A model generated the notes under the pieces. It was not told the origin of the DNA. It saw only the letters and a program-made list of their open reading frames with translations, and did no database searches. Shown here piece by piece: positions 15,271 through 24,903 of a DNA stretch of 32,059 nucleotides (positions within the stretch are counted from its first letter, which is position 1; every line of letters starts with the position of its first letter). The translations under genes were made by a program, and so were the position numbers. Origin of the DNA: Chloroflexota bacterium (GTDB taxonomy: Bacteria > Chloroflexota > Anaerolineae > J102); NCBI GenBank assembly GCA_013152695.1, contig JAADFV010000063.1, positions 1 through 32,059 on the forward strand. Direction: 5' to 3'.

Positions 15271-15849
15271 ATGAATCATCATGCTCGACTTGCAGGTCTG
15301 AATATCACGGTCGGTGAATTTTTGCCGCGTATGCGCCTGCCCAGCGTTGCCGGACCCATGCTCACTCCCGCCGATATGGTGGATGAAGGGGCCTTGGCGG
15401 TGTGTATTTACAATCCGGCAGCAGTGAATCCCTTCCCCATTCCTCCTCCAGGCGTCGATCTCCCTCGTCGCCTGGAAATGTTGCGAGAGCGCGAAGTAAT
15501 GTTGTATGTGATCAGCGGTTTGAGTATCTCCCGTCTGGCGAGCTGGATGGAATATACGGGTGAGGTAATGCACGCGCTTAGCGACGCCGAAGGAAACTTC
15601 ACCGCTCGTGTGGGGATTCCCATCAAACGTGTCAATGATCGCAATTTTCGTACCCATGCGGCGTTTATTTTGCAGGAGGATCGAATTCTTTCCATTTTGT
15701 TAGAAACAGATCCCATTCATCATTTCGAAAATTTGCTGCAGGCGCTGGACGTGGCAGAAGGAAGGGAGCCAGAGGTCTATCATCTGCCGGATCAGCCCCA
15801 ATATCGCATGGCAAGGTGTCCCGATGATTTGAAAGAGGAAGCCGAGTAG
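15271..15849 (+). CDS. Peroxiredoxin-like protein lacking the peroxidatic cysteine
   Basis: A 192-residue protein one base after the enoyl-CoA hydratase stop, with GGAAGG as ribosome site. The N-terminus VGEFLPRMRLPSVAG has the AhpC/TSA-type opening, and VISGLSISRLASWMEYTG followed by HALSDAEGNFTARVGI matches the middle of peroxiredoxins. At the active-site loop the usual PxxxTxxC reads PAAVNPFP (49-56): Thr becomes Asn and the peroxidatic Cys becomes Pro. Only C45 and a cysteine near the C-terminus are present, neither at the catalytic position. Thiol peroxidase activity is therefore unlikely. A thioredoxin-fold binding or structural role is possible. Fold assignment rests on motif order and is moderate; the function is unknown. 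Confidence 0.7.
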   Translation: MNHHARLAGLNITVGEFLPRMRLPSVAGPMLTPADMVDEGALAVCIYNPAAVNPFPIPPPGVDLPRRLEMLREREVMLYVISGLSISRLASWMEYTGEVMHALSDAEGNFTARVGIPIKRVNDRNFRTHAAFILQEDRILSILLETDPIHHFENLLQALDVAEGREPEVYHLPDQPQYRMARCPDDLKEEAE

Positions 15850-15978
15850 AGGGAACTTACCCTTGCTTTATCCTCCCTTACAACCCTGGATCTACGCCCG
15901 ACCGGCTGAAGTCAAGGGGGCGATGGCAAATATCCTCAAAAATGTGTGCTAACCTACTGTTTTTTTGAGAAGGCAAAT

Positions 15979-16007
15979 TTGCTCTGTGAAGTGCAATCGG
16001 CTATACT
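15979..16007 (+). promoter_or_regulatory. Candidate promoter of the ATP synthase operon
   Basis: TTGCTC (3 of 6 matches to TTGACA) at 15979-15984 and TATACT (5 of 6) at 16002-16007 are separated by exactly 17 bases. Transcription would start near 16014, leaving a leader of about 98 bases before the first operon gene at 16112. Confidence 0.55.
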
Positions 16008-16111
16008 CCCATCGCCTGTATAGACGATTTACGTCGTTGCCCACAATGTCGTGTTGCACGCCATGGGCCCGAACGGATTATCTTGTTACCTCCGCTCTCG
16101 TTTCATTGAAC

Positions 16112-16339
16112 ATGTTCCACCTCATTATTCGGCTCTTTCTTGTGGTGGGGGTAATGTTGCTAATCCCTCCGGCGCTCGGTCTCATCTGGGATCGTATCAT
16201 GGGAACAGCACCGTGGGGATTTCTGAGCGGCGTTATTCTTGGCATGTTCCTCTCGATCATTTTTATTGTTCGCACCATTCAGGGGCGTTTTCTAGCGCTT
16301 GCCCCCCCATCCCCCGATGACATGAAGGAGAAAGATTAG
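16112..16339 (+). CDS. AtpZ/AtpI-like small membrane protein of the ATP synthase operon
   Basis: A 75-residue protein with two hydrophobic helices (about 5-25 and 37-56) separated by IWDRIMGTAPWGF, which resembles the LDRxLGTxPW turn of AtpZ/AtpI-type proteins. These small proteins lie first in many atp operons and are linked to c-ring assembly or Mg2+ handling. The ATG at 16112 is preferred: a longer in-frame reading from TTG at 15965 would begin upstream of the candidate promoter, and the extra residues lack family resemblance. No strong ribosome site is visible. The TAG stop overlaps the GTG start of atpB by one base (TAGTG), indicating coupled translation. Confidence 0.72.
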   Translation: MFHLIIRLFLVVGVMLLIPPALGLIWDRIMGTAPWGFLSGVILGMFLSIIFIVRTIQGRFLALAPPSPDDMKEKD

Positions 16340-17370
16340 TGCGTAAACTCTTTCAGGGAAATAACCTCTATGTGACCATTGGCGTCGTAGCGGCGTTACT
16401 GGCTTCTGTGTTTTTCATTCGCGTTCCTCTGCCTGCCATTTTGTTACCGGCAGAAAAATTGGGTTCTGTGGCGGGGTTCCCTATCACGAATACCCTGATT
16501 ACCACGCTTATTGCTGATTTAACAGTTTTGGCGATCGCTATTGGCGCAACATATAAGATGAAGGATGTGCCATCAGGGTTGCAAAATTTGGTTGAGTGGT
16601 TCTTCGAATCTTTTGAGGGGATGTTGACCGATATTGCCGGGCAGAAGAATGCACGTCGCTGGTTCCCCATGTTCATGACGATCCTGCTTTTCCTCTTGTT
16701 TGCCAACTGGTGGGAACTGGTTCCTGGCTTTGATAGTGTTGGCTATCTCGAACCCGTAGAAATAGCTTATCTGAATTCAGATGGCACAATCAATACCGGT
16801 TACGAGAAGACTGTCCTGTTTGGTGTTGTACCATCCTTGTCGAAGAATCAAGTCATTCTTACGGAGGAGGATAAAGCCGAGATCAAAGCCGAGGCTTTTC
16901 GTGCCGAAGAGGAGGGCCACGAATATCATCCCGAACATCCTCGTGGCTATGTTCTCACACCGTTTTTACGGGTGGCAACCTCTGATTTGAACCTGCCGTT
17001 GGCTTTGGCGCTTATTTCTGTCTTTTGGACGCAGGTGGTTGGCATCCGTGCTTTGGGGTGGAAGTATTTCAGGCGGTTCTTTATGCCCGTAATTACGGGA
17101 ATCAAGCCGATTGATTTCTTTGTCGGTATTTTGGAACTGGTGTCTGAGTTCGCAAAAATCATCAGTTTCTCCTTTCGTCTTTTTGGCAATATCTTTGCGG
17201 GCCAGGTTTTGCTCTTCATTATGCCTTTCCTGGTGGCGCTGTTGATTCCCTTGCCTATCTATGGCCTGGAGCTGTTCGTTGGCTTTATGCAGGCCTTTGT
17301 GTTTGCGATTCTTACCTTCATCTTTATGTCGCAGGCTATCCACAGCCATGCCGGAGATGAGGCACACTAA
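16339..17370 (+). CDS. atpB: F0F1 ATP synthase subunit a
   Basis: Membrane subunit that forms the two proton half-channels against the c-ring. The essential arginine is R280 in SFSFRLFGNIFAGQV, the most conserved segment of the family, and the C-terminal helices (ELFVGFMQAFVFAILTFIFM) are intact. The 343-residue length exceeds the common 230-290 because of a charged, mostly soluble insertion at about 140-205 (including EEDKAEIKAEAFRAEEEGHE) before the helix starting near L217. The start is GTG at 16339, with GGAG eight bases upstream and a one-base overlap with the preceding gene. It is followed by a 94-base U-rich gap before atpE. Confidence 0.96.
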   Translation: MRKLFQGNNLYVTIGVVAALLASVFFIRVPLPAILLPAEKLGSVAGFPITNTLITTLIADLTVLAIAIGATYKMKDVPSGLQNLVEWFFESFEGMLTDIAGQKNARRWFPMFMTILLFLLFANWWELVPGFDSVGYLEPVEIAYLNSDGTINTGYEKTVLFGVVPSLSKNQVILTEEDKAEIKAEAFRAEEEGHEYHPEHPRGYVLTPFLRVATSDLNLPLALALISVFWTQVVGIRALGWKYFRRFFMPVITGIKPIDFFVGILELVSEFAKIISFSFRLFGNIFAGQVLLFIMPFLVALLIPLPIYGLELFVGFMQAFVFAILTFIFMSQAIHSHAGDEAH

Positions 17371-17698
<328 letters not shown>

Positions 17699-17755
17699 AG
17701 ACCGAAACATTTTGTAGGCAACCCCCTTTTCCACCCAAACAAAGGAGGTGCAGGC

Positions 17756-18247
17756 TTGGATAAGCTTGGCATCAATGGACCATTTCTGCTAGCGCAGATT
17801 ATCAACTTTGTTATTCTTCTGTTTCTGCTTTACCGCTTCCTCTACAATCCTTTGCTCAACATGTTGGATGCGCGGAAACAGCGTATCGCTGATGGTTTGG
17901 CCGCGGCTGATGTGGCGCGACGCGAAGCAGAAGAAGAGCGCGCGCGGCTAATGGCAAAACTAGAAGAAGAACGCGCCGAAGCTCAGCGCCGTATCGCCCA
18001 GGCCTCTTCTCAGGCGGAACGTGTCAAGAGCGACATATTGGCTGAAGCACGACGTGAGGCGGAAGAGATTCGTATGCGTGCCCGCGCCGAAGCCGAGGCC
18101 GAAAAACAGCGTCTGCTGAACGAAGCCCAAAAACAAATCGCAGAACTGGCCGTGCTCGCCACTGAGCGCGTTGTCCGGCATGGTCTCGACGAGTCGTTAC
18201 AGCAGAAACTAATCGAAGATTTTCTCTCTGAAATGAGTTTGAATTGA
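17756..18247 (+). CDS. atpF: F0F1 ATP synthase subunit b
   Basis: Peripheral-stalk subunit of 163 residues. One N-terminal membrane helix (about 9-28, FLLAQIINFVILLFLLYRFL) is followed by the usual short hinge (YNPLLNMLDARKQRIADGL) and a long charged coiled coil rich in Arg, Glu and Ala up to about residue 140. The start is TTG at 17756, supported by a near-perfect AAAGGAGGTG at 17741-17750, which ends five bases before the start. atpH begins one base after the TGA. A single b gene is present, so the stalk is expected to be a b homodimer. Confidence 0.95.
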   Translation: MDKLGINGPFLLAQIINFVILLFLLYRFLYNPLLNMLDARKQRIADGLAAADVARREAEEERARLMAKLEEERAEAQRRIAQASSQAERVKSDILAEARREAEEIRMRARAEAEAEKQRLLNEAQKQIAELAVLATERVVRHGLDESLQQKLIEDFLSEMSLN

Positions 18248-18248
18248 T

Positions 18249-18776
18249 ATGGAAAGGACGCCTGAAGCGTATACCAAAGCGATTCTGGCCGCTGTGTTAG
18301 AACCATGGATCGATGGTTTAGCCCAGGTAGCCCGTGCTTATGAGACGGATGCAAAGCTACGCGCTCAGCTTGATGATGCTTCGATCGAGCCGGCGGCAAA
18401 AATGGCATTGCTGGCCAATATCATCCCAGACAATGCCACCCCGGAATTGCGCAATTTTCTCAATGTTTTAATCGTCCATAATGACTTTGGCCTGATTGAT
18501 GACGTGTTGGTTTATCTCACGCGTACTGTGCGTGAGGAAACGGGTGGTCCTCAGCAAGCCATTGTCACCAGCGCGATCCCTCTGAGCGAGACCGATCAAG
18601 CCCGAATTCGGGAACGTCTGATCGAGCGATTTGGAGCCAATCTGGAGTTTTCATTCCAGGTCGACCCCGAAATACTCGGTGGCCTGATCGTGCGAGTTGG
18701 CGACAAATTGATTGATGATAGTGTGCGCGGTCGAATCGTTGCTTTGCGCAACGCTTTGGGCGTGCATGCCACATAA
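18249..18776 (+). CDS. atpH: F0F1 ATP synthase subunit delta
   Basis: Peripheral-stalk subunit of 175 residues linking b to the top of the alpha3beta3 head. The N-terminal helical part includes EAYTKAILAAV and the family-like LRNFLNVLIVHNDFGLIDDV. The C-terminal segment DPEILGGLIVRVGDKLIDDSVRGRI is the delta/OSCP signature. It starts one base after atpF and ends 56 bases before the atpA start. Length and motif order are ordinary. Confidence 0.94.
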   Translation: MERTPEAYTKAILAAVLEPWIDGLAQVARAYETDAKLRAQLDDASIEPAAKMALLANIIPDNATPELRNFLNVLIVHNDFGLIDDVLVYLTRTVREETGGPQQAIVTSAIPLSETDQARIRERLIERFGANLEFSFQVDPEILGGLIVRVGDKLIDDSVRGRIVALRNALGVHAT

Positions 18777-18832
18777 TATTGTTTATCCCTTTGAGCCTTT
18801 TGGCCTATCCCAAATAGGTTGAGGAGTCATCT

Positions 18833-20344
18833 ATGGTAGTCGGTCTTGACGAGTTCACCCGGCAAATAAAAGAACAAATACAACATTTCGAAGCACCTAC
18901 ACATCTGGTAGATGTTGGCACCGTGGTCGAAGTCGGCGATGGTATTGCCCGGATCAGTGGTTTGAATAATGCTATGGCCAGCGAGTTGGTGGAGTTTCCT
19001 GATGGCACGCTGGGCATTGCTTTGAACCTGGATGAGGACACTGTTGGTGTGATCATCATGGGGGATTATAGCAGTATTCAAGAAGGCGATCTTGTGCGCA
19101 GCACAGGACGTATCGCCTCGGTGCCTGTGGGTGAGGCCATGATTGGCCGCGTGATCAATGCTGTTGGTCAGCCTATTGATGGTAAGGGTCCCATCGAGAC
19201 CGATAAGTTTCGCAATGTCGAGCGCATCGCCCCTAACGTGGTTATGCGTAAAAGTGTAGACACACCCGTACAAACCGGCATCAAAGCGATCGATTCGATG
19301 ATCCCCATTGGCCGTGGTCAGCGTGAGCTCATTATTGGCGACCGGCAAACAGGCAAAACGGCGCTGGCGATTGACACCATTATCAATCAAAGGGGCAAGG
19401 ATCTGATTTGTATCTATGTCGCCATCGGCCAAAAAAGGGCAAGTGTGGCCCAAGTTGTGGCAATTTTGGAAGAATATGGGGCGATGGAACATACCATCGT
19501 CGTGGCGGCCACCGCCTCTGAGCCCGCAGCACTCCAATATCTGGCCCCTTACGCAGGCTGTGCAATTGGTGAGGAATTCATGGAACAGGGCAAGGATGCT
19601 TTGATCGTCTACGATGATTTGAGTAAGCATGCCTGGGCTTATCGGCAAGTATCATTGCTCTTACGCCGCCCACCTGGCCGTGAAGCCTATCCTGGTGATG
19701 TTTTTTATCTGCACAGCCGTTTGCTAGAGCGTGCTGCCAAGCTGGATGAGGCGCATGGTGGGGGCTCTTTGACGGCGCTTCCTGTGATCGAGACGCAGGC
19801 AGGCGATGTTTCCGCTTATATTCCCACCAATGTTATTTCTATTACCGATGGGCAGATTTATCTCGAAGCGGATTTATTCTATGCCGGCATCCGCCCCGCT
19901 CTCAATGTCGGTCTGTCAGTTTCACGCGTGGGTTCTTCAGCCCAGACCAAGGCGATGAAAAAAGTAGCCGGTCGTATGAAGAACGAATTGGCCCAAGGAC
20001 GCGAGCTGGCCGCTTTTGCGCAATTTGGCTCGGACCTTGATAAAGCAACGCAACGCCAGCTCGATCGCTTCCAACGCTTGACGCAATTGCTAAAGCAGCC
20101 CCAGTATAGGCCCATCCCCATGGCCGACCAAGTTATGGTCATCTATGCCGGCACCAATGGTTATCTGGACGGCATCGAGATCGATCGTATTCCTGAATGG
20201 GAAGAAAAGTTCTACCAGTTTATGGCGACGAACTATCCCGAAGTGGGCACTGCCATCGAGCGCGAAAAGGATCTTTCCGAACAGACAGAAGACAGCCTCA
20301 AGCTGGCCATCGACGAGTTCAATAAGCAATTTGCCTTGTCGTAG
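18833..20344 (+). CDS. atpA: F0F1 ATP synthase subunit alpha
   Basis: Regulatory nucleotide-binding subunit of the F1 head, 503 residues as usual. Walker A is GDRQTGKT (169-176); downstream [47 protein letters not shown] is the most conserved alpha segment, with the catalytic-site Arg expected in the later [16 protein letters not shown] region. The N-terminal [18 protein letters not shown] beta-barrel is intact. ATG at 18833 follows GAGGAG by about six bases. A large antisense reading frame (18827-19648) is a codon-bias shadow. Confidence 0.98.
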   Translation: MVVGLDEFTRQIKEQIQHFEAPTHLVDVGTVVEVGDGIARISGLNNAMASELVEFPDGTLGIALNLDEDTVGVIIMGDYSSIQEGDLVRSTGRIASVPVGEAMIGRVINAVGQPIDGKGPIETDKFRNVERIAPNVVMRKSVDTPVQTGIKAIDSMIPIGRGQRELIIGDRQTGKTALAIDTIINQRGKDLICIYVAIGQKRASVAQVVAILEEYGAMEHTIVVAATASEPAALQYLAPYAGCAIGEEFMEQGKDALIVYDDLSKHAWAYRQVSLLLRRPPGREAYPGDVFYLHSRLLERAAKLDEAHGGGSLTALPVIETQAGDVSAYIPTNVISITDGQIYLEADLFYAGIRPALNVGLSVSRVGSSAQTKAMKKVAGRMKNELAQGRELAAFAQFGSDLDKATQRQLDRFQRLTQLLKQPQYRPIPMADQVMVIYAGTNGYLDGIEIDRIPEWEEKFYQFMATNYPEVGTAIEREKDLSEQTEDSLKLAIDEFNKQFALS

Positions 20345-20389
20345 TGAAAGCATTGCGTATTTTTACTTGTACTTTGCGAGGATATCGAT

Positions 20390-21304
20390 TTGGCTAACGA
20401 TCGCGAGATTAAACGGCGTATACGGAGTATCACCAATATTGGTCAGGTGACGCGTGCCATGGAGGCCGTCTCTGCCTCGAAGATGCGACGAGCCCAGGCC
20501 CAGGTGCACTCCACTCGCCCCTATGCCGAAAAGGCACACGAAGTACTGTCCTTTTTATCGAATGTGCGGAGCACATTGGCTGCCGATCAGCCGCTGCTGC
20601 AACAGCGCGATATTAAGCGCGTGGCTCTGATTCTGATTACGGCTGATCGTGGTCTGGCGGGTGGTCTCAACAGTAATATCATTCGGAAGGCAGCACGAGC
20701 AATCGCTGGCTGGCAACAAGAGGATAAAGAGGTCGATTTGGTAGCAGTTGGGCGTAAAGGCCGGGATTGGATGCGCCGCTATGGCCCTCCGATTCGAGCT
20801 GAGTTTATCGGTTTAGGCGACCACCCCAGCAGCTCTTACCTTGGCAAAGGGGGCGAAGAAGTCACCAGCCATTCTGCTTCGGTTGGTCCCATTGCCCGTG
20901 TGGTGATTGAAGACTTTAGCAATCAGCGAGTCGATGCCGTTTATCTGGCTTATACCAAGTTTCATAACACGGTGTTGCAGGAGCCTGTAGTAGAGCAGTT
21001 GCTGCCGATTATTCCCGCTGAGGATTTACCAGTCACCATGGCTCCAGACTATATTTTTGAGCCCGATGCGCCTACTGTTTTGAATCAGGTGTTGTACAGC
21101 TTCACCGAAGTGCAAATATTACAAGCTCTATACGAAGCAATCGCCAGTGAGCATTCAGCCCGCATGGTCGCCATGCGTAATGCTACCGAAGCTGCCGATG
21201 AGCTTATTAGTGATTTGACTCTAACATATAATAAGGCCCGTCAAGCTGCAATTACGATGGCCTTGCTCGACATTGTCGGTGCTGCGAACGCAGTGCGGAC
21301 CTAA
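20390..21304 (+). CDS. atpG: F0F1 ATP synthase subunit gamma
   Basis: Central-shaft subunit of 304 residues. The N-terminal helix (EIKRRIRSITNIGQVTRAME, then AVSASKMRRAQ) and the C-terminal helix (EHSARMVAMRNATEAADELI, then DLTLTYNKARQAAIT) form the coiled coil that turns in the F1 head; both signatures are complete. LILITADRGLAGGLNSNI starts the Rossmann-like middle domain. The start is TTG at 20390, with GAGGA about seven bases upstream. The chain is slightly longer than the common 285-290 because of a loop near ASVGPIARVVIEDF. The 91-base gap before atpD shows no strong hairpin. Confidence 0.96.
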   Translation: MANDREIKRRIRSITNIGQVTRAMEAVSASKMRRAQAQVHSTRPYAEKAHEVLSFLSNVRSTLAADQPLLQQRDIKRVALILITADRGLAGGLNSNIIRKAARAIAGWQQEDKEVDLVAVGRKGRDWMRRYGPPIRAEFIGLGDHPSSSYLGKGGEEVTSHSASVGPIARVVIEDFSNQRVDAVYLAYTKFHNTVLQEPVVEQLLPIIPAEDLPVTMAPDYIFEPDAPTVLNQVLYSFTEVQILQALYEAIASEHSARMVAMRNATEAADELISDLTLTYNKARQAAITMALLDIVGAANAVRT

Positions 21305-21347
21305 TAACCCTTGTGCGGTCATACGCAGGGCGCAGAGAGTCTCGTGA

Positions 21348-22817
<1,470 letters not shown>

Positions 22818-22837
22818 GCTCTCAGACCTGAAACACC

Positions 22838-23317
22838 ATGTCCACACTGCGTTTTGAATTTGTAGCCCAGGATCATATCGTCTATGAAGGCGATGTGAAT
22901 ATGGTCGTGATCCCAGGTGCCGATGGTGTTATCGGCGTATTGCCAAAGCATGCTCCTTTGATGGCAGTTGTGGCACCGGGTGAGGTGTTGGTGCGTAAGG
23001 AGGGAGAAGAGGATAAGTATTTTGCTGTAGGCGGTGGGTTTGTGGAAGTGCGCCCGGATAAAGTTGTGTTGGTGGCACGCTCGGGTGAGTCTGCTGAGGA
23101 AATCGATATTGAACGAGCCGAAAAGGCCTTACGCCGGGCCCAGGAATATCTTTCCAGTCCTGAACGAGACCGGGATCAGTCTCGCCGCGTGGCTATGGAA
23201 GCCGCTATTCGTCGCTCTCGTGTGCGCTTGAATATTGCGCGTAGGCGTCGAGGCGTAAAACGACCAGGGGCTCGTCCTACCTATCGTCCTGTCGAGGAAA
23301 CCAAAGAGGAAGAATAA
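22838..23317 (+). CDS. atpC: F0F1 ATP synthase subunit epsilon (extended C-terminus)
   Basis: Central-stalk subunit that can inhibit ATP hydrolysis through its C-terminal helices. Residues 1-85 are the beta-sandwich (FEFVAQDHIVYEGDVNMVVIPGADG, GVLPKHAPLMAVVAPGEV, FAVGGGFVEVRPDKVVLVA). Residues 88-135 form the helical hairpin (EIDIERAEKALRRAQEYL). The total of 159 residues is about 20 longer than common: a basic stretch RRRRGVKRPGARP ends in the acidic EETKEEE, both outside the usual domain. It starts 20 bases after atpD and is closed by a strong terminator. Confidence 0.94.
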   Translation: MSTLRFEFVAQDHIVYEGDVNMVVIPGADGVIGVLPKHAPLMAVVAPGEVLVRKEGEEDKYFAVGGGFVEVRPDKVVLVARSGESAEEIDIERAEKALRRAQEYLSSPERDRDQSRRVAMEAAIRRSRVRLNIARRRRGVKRPGARPTYRPVEETKEEE

Positions 23318-23335
23318 TGGCTTCCTTATTCCCAT

Positions 23336-23372
23336 AAAAAAACCGGGCGTTATCTTGGCGCCCGGTTTCTTG
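23336..23372 (+). terminator. Intrinsic terminator of the ATP synthase operon
   Basis: AACCGGGCG (23341-23349) pairs perfectly with CGCCCGGTT (23359-23367) around a 9-base loop. The stem is preceded by a run of A and followed by TTCTTG, so the stem can be extended and a U-rich tail is present. It starts 19 bases after the atpC stop. Confidence 0.9.
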
Positions 23373-23440
23373 TATTTGCCCTACAACGCAGTCATCGATG
23401 ATCGGTAATAGTTTTACAGATTCAGGAGAAGCAGCTGATC

Positions 23441-24721
23441 ATGAAATCTTCTAGATTCAAGAACCAAGCCATCATCTTTTTTAGCATTTTGGTTCTTTTG
23501 ACTGTACAGGCATCAGTGGGGTCGGCATCGTCGACAGATCATGCCCTCTGGGAAAAGGTTATCGGAGAAAGAGCCTATCTGGAGGAATGTTACAGTGTTG
23601 AACCAACCGATGATGGAGGCTACATTTTGGCGGGACGACGTTCTCTTGCCACCGGCGGGGCCAAGTCCAATGTATTTTTCGTGAAAGTGGATAGCAACGG
23701 CAATGTGCAATGGTCATCTGAGATCGATCCTTATCCCTCTTACAACAGCCATTCCCGCGTGTTGAGTGTGGTTCAGGCCAATGGCGGGGGCTATGTGGCC
23801 GCAGGATGGGTAGAAAGTCCCGATTACGGTGACGAGGGCTACCTGATCAAGATTGACTCGGCTGGCCGGTTACTGTGGCACTATATTTATGGCAATGTGA
23901 GTATCGGTAGTGGCAGCGAAGATGATGTTTTCGAATCTGTTAGCAAAACAAGCGATGGCGGCTATATCGTGGCCGGCACCACCGAGGCCCTGGCACAAAG
24001 AGGATGGACCGATGCCTGGCTAGTCAAAGTCAATGCTGCTGGGAGTATCGAATGGAGTAAAGTCTACGGCGGAAATAGTCTCGAGTATGCTTATGAAATT
24101 ATTCAGACCACTGATGGCGGTTATGTTTTCGCGGGGAGTACGGATTCTTTTGGGGATGAAACGAGGGTGTATGTGCAGAAAACAGGGAGTGATGGTACAC
24201 AGCAATGGTTGAATGTGTTCGATTTCAACGGCAGCAGCGATTCTGGAGACCAACAAGGGTTTTCTGTCCAACAGACGGCTGATCTGGGCTATGTTGTTGC
24301 GGGTTCCTACGAGGAGGGTGCTGATCCCGGCATCTCATTCCTGCTCAAACTGGATGCTGCAGGCAACAAACAGTGGGTCAGATCGTACAATCTCGGTAGC
24401 GGCAGTGAAATTATCTCTTCTCTGGCCAGGTCTGGTGATGGGGGATATCTTGCTGTGGGGAGAACGAACTCTGTCGGCAGTGGTAGCTATGATGCTCTGG
24501 TGATGAGAATCGAGGCTTTGGGAACCGTAAAGTGGAGTGAAACTTACGGTGGGGGCGATTATGATGCTGCTTATGCCGTTCGTAAGAACAGCGGGGGATA
24601 CATCATCGGCGGAAAGACTGTGGGTCAGCAGTGGGCGGGGGGAACCGATATGTATTTGATTCGCATCAGGGAAGAAGTTCCTCCTGCCAGCACCTTGTAT
24701 CTGCCCCTGGTATTGAAATAG
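23441..24721 (+). CDS. Secreted seven-repeat (probable beta-propeller) protein
   Basis: A 426-residue exported protein. Residues 1-29 are a signal peptide (basic start, then IIFFSILVLLTVQA). The rest is built of repeats of about 55 residues with the pattern DGGYILAG...LVKVDANGxxxW. GGY-type motifs lie near 60, 117, 174, 227, 283, 335 and 386, and Trp residues at 37, 91, 146, 205, 256, 312 and 365 keep a 51-59 residue period. The C-terminus is TLYLPLVLK, a tail I associate with secreted Chloroflexota proteins. AGGAG stands upstream of the ATG. The gene follows the atp terminator and is its own unit. A binding or scaffold role outside the cell is likely; no enzyme motif is seen. Confidence 0.8.
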   Translation: MKSSRFKNQAIIFFSILVLLTVQASVGSASSTDHALWEKVIGERAYLEECYSVEPTDDGGYILAGRRSLATGGAKSNVFFVKVDSNGNVQWSSEIDPYPSYNSHSRVLSVVQANGGGYVAAGWVESPDYGDEGYLIKIDSAGRLLWHYIYGNVSIGSGSEDDVFESVSKTSDGGYIVAGTTEALAQRGWTDAWLVKVNAAGSIEWSKVYGGNSLEYAYEIIQTTDGGYVFAGSTDSFGDETRVYVQKTGSDGTQQWLNVFDFNGSSDSGDQQGFSVQQTADLGYVVAGSYEEGADPGISFLLKLDAAGNKQWVRSYNLGSGSEIISSLARSGDGGYLAVGRTNSVGSGSYDALVMRIEALGTVKWSETYGGGDYDAAYAVRKNSGGYIIGGKTVGQQWAGGTDMYLIRIREEVPPASTLYLPLVLK

Positions 24722-24835
24722 GCCCCCAGTCTGCCCGGTAAAAAGCAGTAATTTACCCGATCTGCTGGCTGCACTCCACGCGTTTTCCGATGTCTCCTGG
24801 CTCGGGGTGTTGTCTTATGAGCACCTATCCAGGTT

Positions 24836-24864
24836 TTCAGATAACGTCATTTGTGGGCTATAAT
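24836..24864 (+). promoter_or_regulatory. Candidate promoter of mreB
   Basis: TTCAGA (4 of 6) at 24836-24841 and a perfect TATAAT at 24859-24864 with a 17-base spacer. The predicted start near 24871 gives a leader of about 33 bases with AAGGA before the ATG at 24904. Confidence 0.6.
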
Positions 24865-24903
24865 CACGATAATGTTTATTTTATGGCAAAAAGGAATTAA
24901 TGC

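Noticed and set aside
15935..15969. CTCAAAAA...TTTTTGAG inverted pair as a terminator of the crotonase cluster
   Set aside because: Only eight mostly A-T pairs, a 19-base loop and no U-run after the stem; too weak to call.
18827..19648. 273-codon open frame antisense to atpA
   Set aside because: Shadow of the atpA codon pattern; translation is His/Asn-rich with no domain.
24727..24760. GGTAAA...TTTACC pair after the propeller gene as a terminator
   Set aside because: Six pairs with a flanking mismatch and no U-tract; could be chance.
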